A stretch of DNA of 54,155 nt. Source: Pelethousia sp002409725. Lineage in GTDB: Bacteria > Bacillota > Clostridia > Christensenellales > CAG-138. The stretch spans positions 1-54,155 of the forward strand of contig CALDNN010000137.1 in the NCBI GenBank assembly GCA_937915455.1. The letters run 5' to 3'. The notes under the pieces are model-generated. The model was given only the letters and a program-made list of their open reading frames with translations. It searched no databases and was not told where the DNA came from. This document shows positions 33,319 through 40,945 of the stretch, piece after piece; the first letter of the stretch is position 1, and the number at the start of each line of letters is the position of its first letter. Made by a program: the position numbers and the translations under genes.

Positions 33319-35994
33319 CTATTCTTCGCCTTTGATCGTCCGTTTGACGGAGCCCGCTATGATCTTTGCGGTTCTCGTTACGGCATAAGGCGCCACCTTG
33401 ACGGCTACCTTATCAAAGTTCACCGCATCGTCGTCATACTTGCGGATGAGCTTGATAGCGTCAAACTTGCATTTGAGCACGCACAGGCCGCATCCCAGAC
33501 ACTTTTGTTCATCCACAGTGATTCCGCCGCAGCCGAGGCAGCGATCGGTTTCTTTCTTCAGCTGTTCCTCCGTAAACGTCAAATGATCGTCGCGGAAGGT
33601 CTTGCTGTTTGCGCTGCTGTGACCGGAGGTTTGACGCGGGGTGTTGTCGAAGCCTTCCACCTCAACATTATCCGTGTCGAGCGCCCGGTACTCGCGGCGG
33701 TCGCGGCCGAGCGTCTGCGATTGGCCCGGCCATGCAAAGCGATGCAGGGAGACTGCGCCTTCCTTGCCCGCTGCAATGGCGTCGATGGCAAACTTAGGTG
33801 CAGTAAAGGCGTCTCCGCCGACAAAGAGATCCGCTTCGCCGGTTTGGTAGGTAAACGGATCCGCAACAGCAGTACCGTTCTTCTTAAGCTCGACCTTTGT
33901 ACCGTCCAGCAGTCTGCCCCATTCAACGGATTGACCGATGGACACGAGAACGGTATCCGCGTCGCAAGTCACTATAGTATCCTCGTCATACTTCGGTGAA
34001 AAACGATGGTTCTCGTCGAATACAGAAACACAACGCTTGCAGATCAGCTTATGCACATGACCGTTTTCAGCAAGAATCTCCTTGGGACCCCAGCCGTTAT
34101 GAATGACGATTCCCTCAGCCTCGGCTTCCTCGATCTCCTCAGGCAACGCGGGCATTTCCTCCCGGCTTTCCAATGCGTACATATGAACGCTATTTGCACC
34201 TACGCGGATGGCCGTACGCGCCACGTCGATGGCGACGTTGCCGCCGCCAATCACAACGACGTTTCCGGAAAGCCGCACATCCTTGCCAAGATTCACGTCC
34301 TTGAGAAAACGGATGCCCGTCAAAACGCCTTGTGCATCCTCCCCAGGAACGTGAAGCGCCCGCCCCCCCTGTGCACCGATGGCCAGATAGAAGCCGACGT
34401 AGCCTTGCTCCCGAAGCTGCTGCAGGCTGACGTCCTTGCCGACTTCCACGCCGGTCTTAAATGTTACGCCCAGCTCTCTGAGAATGTCGATCTCCGCGTT
34501 GACCACATCCTTTTCCAAACGGAATGACGGTATGCCGAGCGTCATCATGCCGCCGACGCGATCTTCTTTTTCGAACACCGTGACCTGATAGCCTTGTACT
34601 GCGGCATAATAGGCACAGCTCAACCCAGCAGGGCCGGAACCGATCACGGCCAGCTTTTTATCATATTCGCGGAGTTTTCCCGGTACATAGCGATCTTCGG
34701 CATTGAGCTCACAGTCGGCGATGAACTTTTTGATCTCATCGATGGCGATCGGCGCATCGACGGTTCCGCGGGTACAGGCGGATTCGCAGGCGTGTGGACA
34801 GATGCGGCCGCAGACGGCAGGAAAGGGATTCTCACGCTTGATCAGTTCCAGCGCATCACGATAACGGCCTTCCGCGGCGTGCCGAATATAACCTTGTACG
34901 CTGATATGCGCCGGGCATTCTGCTTTGCAGGGGGACGAGCCGTATGCATCTACGTCTTGCCGGTTTTCCCGATAATCTATGTTCCAATATTTCTCGCTCC
35001 ATATCCGATCACGAGGTGACGGCTCCGCCTTAATCTTAAGCGGCTTGATCGCGCAGAGTTTCTGTCCCAGCTTTCTGGCATTCGTCGGGCAAATCTCCAC
35101 GCAGACGCCGCAAGCCGCGCACTTTTCATTGTCCTGTACTGCATAGAAATTGCTGCGCACCACATCGGGCGCGTTCATCATAGTTGCTACACGTAGGGAG
35201 AAGCATGAACAGTTGCAGCAATTACAAATTGCCGGTATTTCTTCGTTGCCCCAGAGGTTCGGCGCTTCGTGAACGAAGCCGTTATCCTCCGCCCATTCAA
35301 CGATCCGCTTGGCTTCCTCCCGCGAGATCTCTCGGCCCTTACCTGTGCGGATATTGTATGCGGCGGTTTCTCCGATGGAAAGACACATATCATGCTCCAG
35401 ATGACCGCAGCCTTCGTCCATATGGCGGCGTGTAGCGCGGCACATGCAGGGGGCTATGGCGAACTTTTCGCTTTTGTCCAGCCAGTAGGAAATGCGTTCC
35501 CAGTATTTTACGCCTTCCACACCTTCCAAGGCACGTTCGGCGGGCAATACGCGCACAAGTCCGGCGCCATGCGCGAGCAAAGGAGCCAGTGGCGCTAGAC
35601 GCTTACGCGTGTATTCTTCAAATGCCCGCCCGATCTCCGGATGCGTCTCAAACTGCTCGCGGTTCGCAACCATCAATTCGAGAACGCCGGGGGCGAAAAC
35701 CTCGATCATAAATATGTCCTTGCCCTCGCGGTTAAATACCTTGCAGATACCCACGTCCGAAAGCTGAAGCGCAAGCTTATACGCCTCATCAACGGGTTTG
35801 CCGCAGCGGGCGGCGATCTCCTCGATATTGCGGAACTTGCGCAGACCCATACCCAGCGCGACTTCCGCCATCTCATCGCTCACAACGCCTGCAAGACCAT
35901 AGTATTCCGGTGCGTTCTCATCGATCTTGTTGATGATACCCGTCGTCCCACCAATCATCTTGGCAAGCTGAACAATCTTCTTTCGCAGTGCCAC
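33319..35994 (-). CDS. Large iron-sulfur flavoprotein (ferredoxin domain + GltD-like NAD(P)/FAD oxidoreductase + ferredoxin)
   Basis: 891 residues. N-terminal third: helical region and cysteine-rich stretches (C183-x-C185, C196, C204, then CNCCNCSC at 257-264), followed by a ferredoxin motif CAACGVCVEICP (292-303). Middle: GltD-like Fe-S ligands C356/C360 and C395/C399/C403/C407, FAD loop GSGPAGLS (from 452), and NAD(P) loop GGGNVAIDVA. C-terminus: CLGCGG and CLGCGLCVLKC, a further two-cluster ferredoxin segment. GTG at 35994 is the start, with GGAGG eight bases upstream. The domain order fits a flavin-based electron-transfer hub linking ferredoxin and NAD(P)H. Its partner in a hydrogenase-maturation operon is not apparent, but an electron-carrier role beside a nickel enzyme is plausible. 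Confidence 0.87.
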   Translation of the reverse strand: MALRKKIVQLAKMIGGTTGIINKIDENAPEYYGLAGVVSDEMAEVALGMGLRKFRNIEEIAARCGKPVDEAYKLALQLSDVGICKVFNREGKDIFMIEVFAPGVLELMVANREQFETHPEIGRAFEEYTRKRLAPLAPLLAHGAGLVRVLPAERALEGVEGVKYWERISYWLDKSEKFAIAPCMCRATRRHMDEGCGHLEHDMCLSIGETAAYNIRTGKGREISREEAKRIVEWAEDNGFVHEAPNLWGNEEIPAICNCCNCSCFSLRVATMMNAPDVVRSNFYAVQDNEKCAACGVCVEICPTNARKLGQKLCAIKPLKIKAEPSPRDRIWSEKYWNIDYRENRQDVDAYGSSPCKAECPAHISVQGYIRHAAEGRYRDALELIKRENPFPAVCGRICPHACESACTRGTVDAPIAIDEIKKFIADCELNAEDRYVPGKLREYDKKLAVIGSGPAGLSCAYYAAVQGYQVTVFEKEDRVGGMMTLGIPSFRLEKDVVNAEIDILRELGVTFKTGVEVGKDVSLQQLREQGYVGFYLAIGAQGGRALHVPGEDAQGVLTGIRFLKDVNLGKDVRLSGNVVVIGGGNVAIDVARTAIRVGANSVHMYALESREEMPALPEEIEEAEAEGIVIHNGWGPKEILAENGHVHKLICKRCVSVFDENHRFSPKYDEDTIVTCDADTVLVSIGQSVEWGRLLDGTKVELKKNGTAVADPFTYQTGEADLFVGGDAFTAPKFAIDAIAAGKEGAVSLHRFAWPGQSQTLGRDRREYRALDTDNVEVEGFDNTPRQTSGHSSANSKTFRDDHLTFTEEQLKKETDRCLGCGGITVDEQKCLGCGLCVLKCKFDAIKLIRKYDDDAVNFDKVAVKVAPYAVTRTAKIIAGSVKRTIKGEE

Positions 35995-36043
35995 AGTTTC
36001 GACCTCCGTTTCTAATGATGTTTTTATGATTCGCAGCGAGATT

Positions 36044-36628
36044 TTACGACTCGCCTGCCGCCAGTGCTTTTTGCGCCATGCGCTTTTTGAGCGACGCGAT
36101 GCTTCGATCGACCCACTCAAGGTACATAGTGAAGATCGACAGACCGTAATCTATAGTCAGTTCCCAATAAAAGAAATCGTCGTCCGTAACGTCATACGGG
36201 ATCAGTAGATCCGCCTTGTGGTCATAGGCAACTTGCAACCGTTCGCGTTTGGCAATGGACAGCGCGCGAAACCGCTCCAGCGAGGAAAGCAGCGCTTCGT
36301 CCGGGATCTTTGCGGCAAAAAATATCTTGAATATATAAGGAAGCCGCTGCGCAAAGTGCTGCTCTTCGCCGCATTCCATCAGCCAATCATATAATACTGT
36401 TTTGCCGTCTTCCGTAATGGAGAACATGTTTTTAGACGGACGGCTCGACTGCTCTTCGCGCCGCTCGATGATGAAACCGTCCTTCTTCAGCGTGTTTAAT
36501 TCACGATAGACCTGGCTTTGCTGCGCGGAGAAAAAGAATTTTAGGCTCCCGGCAAACAGCTTGTTGATATCATAGCCGGACATTTCCTTGTAACTGACAA
36601 GACCGAGGATGGCCATTCGAAGAGACAT
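36044..36628 (-). CDS. PadR family transcriptional regulator
   Basis: 194 residues of the longer PadR (Vinculin-like tail) type. The winged helix spans about 1-85: MAILGLVSYKEMSGYDI, SQVYRELNTLKKDGFIIER and FSITEDGKTVLYDWL are family blocks. The helical dimerisation tail follows. AGGAGG precedes the ATG at 36628. It is the first gene of the operon with the oxidoreductase, hypA and hypB and is likely to repress that operon. PadR proteins respond to small ligands; which one is unknown. Confidence 0.92.
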   Translation of the reverse strand: MSLRMAILGLVSYKEMSGYDINKLFAGSLKFFFSAQQSQVYRELNTLKKDGFIIERREEQSSRPSKNMFSITEDGKTVLYDWLMECGEEQHFAQRLPYIFKIFFAAKIPDEALLSSLERFRALSIAKRERLQVAYDHKADLLIPYDVTDDDFFYWELTIDYGLSIFTMYLEWVDRSIASLKKRMAQKALAAGES

Positions 36629-36655
36629 AGGAAACCTCCTATATATTATATAAGT

Positions 36656-36684
36656 AGAATATAGCACATTTATACTATTGTCAA
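36656..36684 (-). promoter_or_regulatory. Promoter of the padR-hypAB operon
   Basis: On the minus strand TTGACA (36684-36679), 17-base spacer and TATTCT (36661-36656). The adjacent ATATATTATATA-like repeat just downstream could be a PadR operator for autoregulation. Confidence 0.65.
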
Positions 36685-36701
36685 GAAGTTCTGTTTCAGA
36701 T

Positions 36702-36824
36702 TTACCAACGAGGCTCCGTTGCCACCCCACACTTGAAGCGTATCTCTATCCCGTCATCCTTTGTGATGATCTGCTCGACAAACGCTTTGAGTATTGTGTC
36801 GATCGTACTCTTCACGTCCGCGTT
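36702..36824 (-). pseudogene. Remnant of a site-specific recombinase C-terminus
   Basis: A minus-strand frame of about 40 codons reads LKAFVEQIITKDDGIEIRF and ends shortly afterwards at TAA (36702-36704). Serine recombinase tails often end in 'V-x-x-I-x-(I/V)-x-x-D-x-I-x-I-x-F'. An in-frame TAG lies directly upstream, preceded by more weakly coding frame. It looks like the last part of a broken integrase of a lost element. No start or catalytic domain remains. Confidence 0.4.
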
Positions 36825-37038
36825 CTAATCATGTTCTGATGTCGTTTTAGAGCAGGGCCGTGTGTTCAAATCGGACGCATCCCGGCTATGGCCGTTGAAA
36901 GAAAGCAGATACTATATTGCGGTAACGAAATCCATGTTTTGAAAGTGCTATAGGAACGTGATCGCGTCGCCGCCCGCCTGTTCCGAGTAACGAAACCATG
37001 TGCTCCGGTTCTTGATGCGTGGAACGGGAGGGCATGGC

Positions 37039-37314
37039 ATGTTTAAAGATAGCTTCAGGGGCTTCATTGACGAACGGTTGGAAAATTGCGCGGAGACGCT
37101 GCGAAGGGAAAATGATGGGTATCTGAGATGGCATCAGCGACATGCGGAGTTAAGGCGTAAACTGGATACGATCTCGATCAGCGATGAGGATATGGCGCTT
37201 TTGTAGGAATACTTCCAATTGGAGTTCGACTTGGCGGCTACAGATCAGCCTGCCATATACAAATCGGGGTTTGCGGTTGGGATACGGATGCTGCTGCTGT
37301 TGGATATGCTTTAG
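37039..37314 (+). pseudogene. Small hypothetical gene interrupted by an in-frame TAG
   Basis: GGGAGG precedes ATG 37039. The frame reads MFKDSFRGFIDERL..., stops at TAG (37204-37206), then continues in the same frame as EYFQLEFDLA...GFAVGIRMLLLLDML to a second TAG at 37312. The pattern of a helical start, a central stop and a hydrophobic C-terminal helix matches short clostridial hypothetical proteins (of the DUF6809 kind) in which those parts are continuous. It is therefore a single gene with one premature amber codon, i.e. decayed. TAG also ends pta and adhE, so recoding is unlikely. Function unknown. Confidence 0.55.
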
Positions 37315-37326
37315 CGGAAAGAACGC

Positions 37327-37367
37327 AAAACGCAGGCATGGATTTTGAAGTCCATACCGGCGTTTTT
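37327..37367 (+). terminator. Terminator after the interrupted gene
   Basis: AAAACGC/GCGTTTT arms with an inner ATGGA/TCCAT stem, ending in TTTTT (37363-37367). It belongs to the interrupted small gene. Confidence 0.65.
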
Positions 37368-37522
37368 GCTTACAGGAAAGTTCATGCGTTCGCGTCATGC
37401 GTTTTCCCGAAAAGGCTCGAAAATATCTACGGAACCACCTTTTTTTGAAATGGCGGTAAAAGCATCAAAAAAGCCCGCAACGGCAGTCCTATTTGAGACA
37501 ATATCTATATTGTCAGTGATAA

Positions 37523-37556
37523 TTGGCTCCCCCTGTTGGACTCGAACCAACGACAC
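37523..37556. repeat. Second copy of the tRNA-Asn 3' end (possible att site)
   Basis: 34 bases identical to 37769-37802, i.e. the acceptor and T arm of the tRNA-Asn gene 246 bp away. The rest of the tRNA is not present here. A 34-bp direct repeat of a tRNA 3' end is what remains at the two ends of an element integrated by a tyrosine recombinase. An anticodon-arm-like piece (GTTAACAGCC, 14 of 15 bases) also lies at 37673-37687. Confidence 0.7.
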
Positions 37557-37732
37557 ATACGGGGCAAAGTATGGTCGCTTCCCGTCGGCGTAATCGCCTT
37601 CCTTAAGCTCCCTGCTTGTGCCCTTGCTCCGCCTCGCTTGGCCCCGCACTGCGGGCGCTCGGCTTCGCAACAGTTAACAGCCACATGCGGCTGTTAAAGT
37701 AGGCTGTTGGGGTTGAATCAAATAAAAGGGAT

Positions 37733-37770
37733 AAAAGAGAATAACCGCCAAATGGCGGTTATTCTCTTTT
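37733..37770. terminator. Perfect inverted repeat at the tRNA 3' end
   Basis: Arms of 18 bp (AAAAGAGAATAACCGCCA and its complement) with a 2-base loop, AT-rich at both ends, directly abutting the tRNA-Asn CCA. It works as an intrinsic terminator in either direction. Confidence 0.85.
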
Positions 37771-37802
37771 GGCTCCCCCTGTTGGACTCGAACCAACGAC
37801 AC
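37769..37802. repeat. Direct repeat copy inside tRNA-Asn (3' part)
   Basis: The half of the repeat that lies within the intact tRNA gene; partner of 37523-37556. The segment between the copies carries no integrase. Confidence 0.7.
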
Positions 37803-37845
37803 TGCGGTTAACAGCCGCATGCTCTACCGACTGAGCTAAGGAGGA
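37770..37845 (-). tRNA. tRNA-Asn (GTT)
   Basis: 76 nt with CCA encoded. The acceptor pairs TCCTCCT with AGGGGGA (one G-U), D arm GCTCAGTCGGTAGAGC, anticodon arm GCGGCTGTTAACCGC with anticodon GTT, and T arm GTTGGTTCGAGTCCAAC. All four arms fold. The perfect inverted repeat at its 3' end is its terminator. Confidence 0.97.
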
Positions 37846-38042
37846 ATGGTACGCGAATTATGATACATCATTTACAGACTTTTTGCAAGCCCTCTTTTGA
37901 AAATAATTCGGTCCGGCTGCTTCTTTCATATTATGCAAAACAGCTTTATGCCGTGCGAGCGAGCGCCGGGCATAGGCGAGGGAGCCGTTATGGCTCCCTC
38001 TTTACCAAGGAGAATGGATGATCCGGACCGATCCTTTGGGAA

Positions 38043-38213
38043 TTACCTCTCTGCAACCGACCTTTCGGCGATCTCGATGGCTTTTTGCACCATCCTTCCG
38101 CAATCGCGGGCGGTGACAGCGCCCCACCCGCCGCTCGCAACCAGATCGTCTACGCCCAATTCCTGGGCGATCACCTGCTTGAGCCCTTCCGACATCGTAC
38201 CTTTCCTCGCCAT
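38043..38213 (-). CDS. Small acid-soluble spore protein, alpha/beta type
   Basis: 56 residues. SASPs coat spore DNA and protect it from UV and heat. The conserved helices appear as SEGLKQVIAQELGV and the clostridial block with WGAVTARDCGRMVQKAIEIAE; the ELGV start and the Arg-Asp-Cys-Gly segment are typical of the short clostridial alpha/beta SASP. AAGGAGG precedes the ATG at 38213. A longer in-frame start at 38294 lacks a binding site. It is monocistronic and should be expressed in the forespore under sigma-G. Confidence 0.9.
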   Translation of the reverse strand: MARKGTMSEGLKQVIAQELGVDDLVASGGWGAVTARDCGRMVQKAIEIAERSVAER

Positions 38214-38305
38214 TGCAATGCCTCCTTTAGTAATGTGCGGAACAGCATTCCGCGTCTTAGTTTGCGCGCGGTGCGGCCTATTTATTGATGACATTTAATT
38301 CCGGA

Positions 38306-39451
38306 TCATGCCAAAGGGCGCTTTTTGCACAGCAGCATCGTAACGAGACAAAAGGCCAGGGAAGCCGTGCCCGCAGCAGCAAAGGCGGCAGCGCTGCCGC
38401 CCCCGAACAGCAGCCCCAAAGGCTCTGTCACATAGGGGGAAACGAAATAGCCTACGTTGACGCAGGTGAGCACGATGGCTGTAGCCGTGGGCGCATGGTG
38501 GGAGCCGGCGGCATCGGAAATAGCCGTCATCAGCCAGGGCGTAAAAAGGGCGGTAGCCAGCGCCCCGGCCAGGAAGGCGATCACCGCGCCGAACAAGCCC
38601 ACAAAGCTGCCCGCGAAGAGGTATCCCACGCCGATTAGGCCAAAGGCGGCTGCCAGGGTAAAGCGGCCGCTTAGGCGGCTGATACGGCCATAGAGGGCGG
38701 CAACCACGCCCGCCACTCCACAGGAGAGGGAATTGAGCCAACCCGTGAGATCGGATGCACCCAGGCCGTGACCCTCGATATACAGCGAACCATCTGTTGA
38801 AATGACAAAATAAAGGCAGGCAAAGGCGGCGGCAAAGAAGGAGAGCTTCCACACGCTGCCCTTGCGCAGGGAGGCTGCGTCTCCCCCATCCGCCTGGCTG
38901 CCTTCCGGCTCACGGTCTTTAGGCAGCAGCAGCGCCACCAGAACCAGCGCGATTAAGGCAAAGCCAAAGGTCCAATATACATTATACCAATGCGCCCGGG
39001 CCAGATAGCCGCCGATCAGCGACGAGGCCAACCGCCCCAGCTGCAGCATGCCGGCGCAAACGCCCATTACCTCGATCCGCTCAGCACCCGAGAAATATGC
39101 GTTGACCAGCATGGGATACAGCGTGCTGATGACGCCATAGGCGAGGCCCATAACGCAGCCGGCTGCCAGCAGCACGGCCAGGCTATGGTGAAAGAGCAGG
39201 CCCATCGCCCCGCCCGTGCAAAGGAGCACCAGCCCCAGCAGGGACAGCGACTTGCTGGACAAGCGCCGCGCCAAAAAGGGGATCGCAATTATGCCAACGA
39301 TGCCGGTGAGATTGGGCAGCATCAGCACCAGCAACACCGTATCCGCAGGCGTATCCGGGAAGGCCGCCAAGAGATCCGCCACCGCCACGGTGAGCACCAT
39401 ATACAGCAGCGTGGTAAAGCACAGGCTCATCACGGCGATTTTCTTTTTCAT
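38306..39451 (-). CDS. MFS transporter
   Basis: 381 residues with about twelve membrane helices of the major facilitator superfamily. The A-loop-like LARRLSSKSLSLLG after helix 2, a Gly-rich helix 4-5 (AAGCVMGLAYGVISTLYPML) and a long cytoplasmic loop around KDREPEGSQADGGDAASLRKG mark the middle. Nothing identifies the substrate; drug/small-solute efflux is the usual guess for this size. AGGAGG precedes the ATG. It is not linked to a regulator. Confidence 0.88.
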   Translation of the reverse strand: MKKKIAVMSLCFTTLLYMVLTVAVADLLAAFPDTPADTVLLVLMLPNLTGIVGIIAIPFLARRLSSKSLSLLGLVLLCTGGAMGLLFHHSLAVLLAAGCVMGLAYGVISTLYPMLVNAYFSGAERIEVMGVCAGMLQLGRLASSLIGGYLARAHWYNVYWTFGFALIALVLVALLLPKDREPEGSQADGGDAASLRKGSVWKLSFFAAAFACLYFVISTDGSLYIEGHGLGASDLTGWLNSLSCGVAGVVAALYGRISRLSGRFTLAAAFGLIGVGYLFAGSFVGLFGAVIAFLAGALATALFTPWLMTAISDAAGSHHAPTATAIVLTCVNVGYFVSPYVTEPLGLLFGGGSAAAFAAAGTASLAFCLVTMLLCKKRPLA

Positions 39452-39496
39452 AAAGCGATGGGCCTCCTATTCGGATTCGTCGTTGCTGCCCTGCGC

Positions 39497-40201
39497 TCAA
39501 TTGGCCAGAGCTGCCTCCTGCTCGCCCTGACCCAGCTTCACGGAAGGGTCGAAGCGCTTGCCATCCTGATATCCCTCCGTGGCAAAGCGGCTGTCATCCC
39601 GCACGGCGTTTCCGAAACGGGAGGATTTGCCCATACCCTTCCAAAGTTCAAGCACCGGCTGCGGGACAGATAGCGCGAGCGCCCAGCTCTGGTGGGCCTG
39701 CTGCTGCTCCATGAAGGCATCCTTGAGGCCGGCGCAAAAGCCGTTGCCATATTCATCCGCCATGGCGCGCAGGGCGGAGGCGGGATACATCTCTTTGTTT
39801 TCCGCCTTAATCGCCTTGCAGCGAGCCGCCACATACGCAAAGGCATACCGGAAGATGCGCACGCACACCTCGAAATCCTCTTCCAGGCCGATGAAGCCGA
39901 TGCTCACCTTTTTGGCCCCGGCCCGCTGGCTGCGAAAAGCCTTGCAGCAATAATACTCGGCCACAATGGCAGAGAGCCTCGTGGCCCAAGCATTGGTCAT
40001 TTTGGTACAGGTAATGCCGATCGTCCTTTTGATGAGCCGCGATTGCTCGGCCGGCCGTAGCTGCTCAGGCCGTAGCTTATGCTCCGCCATCAGGGTACGG
40101 GCCTTCAAAAGGGCGGCCTTGGCCTCGTGCTCATTGGGGCTTTCAGCCAAAGCCAGCAGCTTAGCGATTTTCTCCTGTATATCTACCGTTTCATTTTTCA
40201 T
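39497..40201 (-). CDS. DUF2786 domain protein
   Basis: 234 residues. The N-terminus has the DUF2786 pattern: IQEKIAKLLALAESPNEHEAKAALLKARTLMAEHKL, also found in phage and mobile-element proteins. The rest contains TRLSAIVAEYYCCKAF and a region around IGLEEDFEVCVRIFRYAF typical of the conserved C-terminal half. Function unknown. ATG 40201 follows TTGGAGG. The closeness to chemotaxis and recombinase debris leaves open that it was imported. Confidence 0.82.
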   Translation of the reverse strand: MKNETVDIQEKIAKLLALAESPNEHEAKAALLKARTLMAEHKLRPEQLRPAEQSRLIKRTIGITCTKMTNAWATRLSAIVAEYYCCKAFRSQRAGAKKVSIGFIGLEEDFEVCVRIFRYAFAYVAARCKAIKAENKEMYPASALRAMADEYGNGFCAGLKDAFMEQQQAHQSWALALSVPQPVLELWKGMGKSSRFGNAVRDDSRFATEGYQDGKRFDPSVKLGQGEQEAALAN

Positions 40202-40321
40202 GTCGGTTATCCTCCAAAATAACAGTTTACCACGCATCCCCGCTTTGGGGCAACAAGCAAAACACCGCATGGCTGCTTCCGTGGGCCATTCGGTGCTCTT
40301 TTCGCTTGCGATCGATGATGC

Positions 40322-40590
40322 TTACTCCTTCCTGCCTAAGCCATTGAACATATCGGCGATCTACTCGAACTGTGCGGCCAGCTCCTCGGTGGAGGCGTTC
40401 TCTCCTGGGTAGAGGCGACAATGTGCCCCCACGTCCTGGATCTCTGCCGCACCTGCCCGGAGCGGGCTGCCAGGGAGCGAACCTCATCCCCGCCACTACT
40501 GCGGCAAAGTCCTTGCCTGCCTCCCCGGCCCTACCCGCCTCCTCTCCGCCGTCACCCCCAACCGCTATAGAGGCCGTTTTGTTTGGGGAT
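40322..40590 (-). pseudogene. Decayed C-terminus of a methyl-accepting chemotaxis protein
   Basis: Reading the minus strand across three frames gives AGEAGKDFAAVVA, then DEVRSLAARSGQ, then AAEIQDV, and near the end ENASTEELAAQFE followed by TAG and IADMFNGL. These match in order the MCP signalling tip (AGEAGRGFAVVADEVRKLAERS) and the C-terminal ASTEELAAQAEQLxELV of chemoreceptors. Two frameshifts and a stop make it a pseudogene. No membrane part remains. Other short frames here on both strands are shadows of it. Confidence 0.7.
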
Positions 40591-40754
40591 GGACATATAA
40601 GTTTCAAGATAGAGTCTTTTAGGGTAATATCGGCCAAGATTAAAGGGTCTTAGCGGTCTTTTCCGTATTTTACCCGTCCATAAAGCGTGATGTTTAGGAA
40701 ATATAAATATAAAAATCTATATAATCAATTTAGAATTATAATATACTAGAAAGA

Positions 40755-40772
40755 TTGACTAAACCTTAACAA
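40755..40772. promoter_or_regulatory. Possible Rex operator upstream of adhE
   Basis: TTGACTAAACCTTAACAA matches the clostridial Rex site TTGTTAANNNNTTAACAA at 11 of 14 fixed positions, with the right half perfect. It lies just downstream of a TATAAT (40737-40742). Rex represses adhE when NAD+/NADH is high. The left half is poor, so this is a candidate only. Confidence 0.4.
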
Positions 40773-40945
40773 TCTTAGGATTAGCCCTCATTGCCCTTGG
40801 ATTACCACGAAAAAAGCGTTCTTCATCTATCGATATTCGGATATCTATATGCCGCATTTATATTACCTCTATTCGCCCGATGCAAGTAGAATTAGACAAA
40901 AGAATAACAAAGTCGCTTTAGACTTTCAAATTATAGGAGGAAAAT

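Noticed and set aside
37395..37670. Minus-strand frame with SLVRVQQGEP, and plus-strand frame with SPCWTRTND
   Set aside because: These peptides are typical translations of tRNA sequence; they run through the tRNA-Asn 3' repeat and are not genes.
36702..40590. Three fragments each with an in-frame TAG, suggesting TAG recoding
   Set aside because: pta and adhE end in TAG, so TAG works as a normal stop. The fragments also lack starts or have frameshifts. They are best read as pseudogenes.
40372..40653. Plus-strand frame of 93 codons
   Set aside because: It is the antisense shadow of the chemoreceptor remnant on the minus strand.
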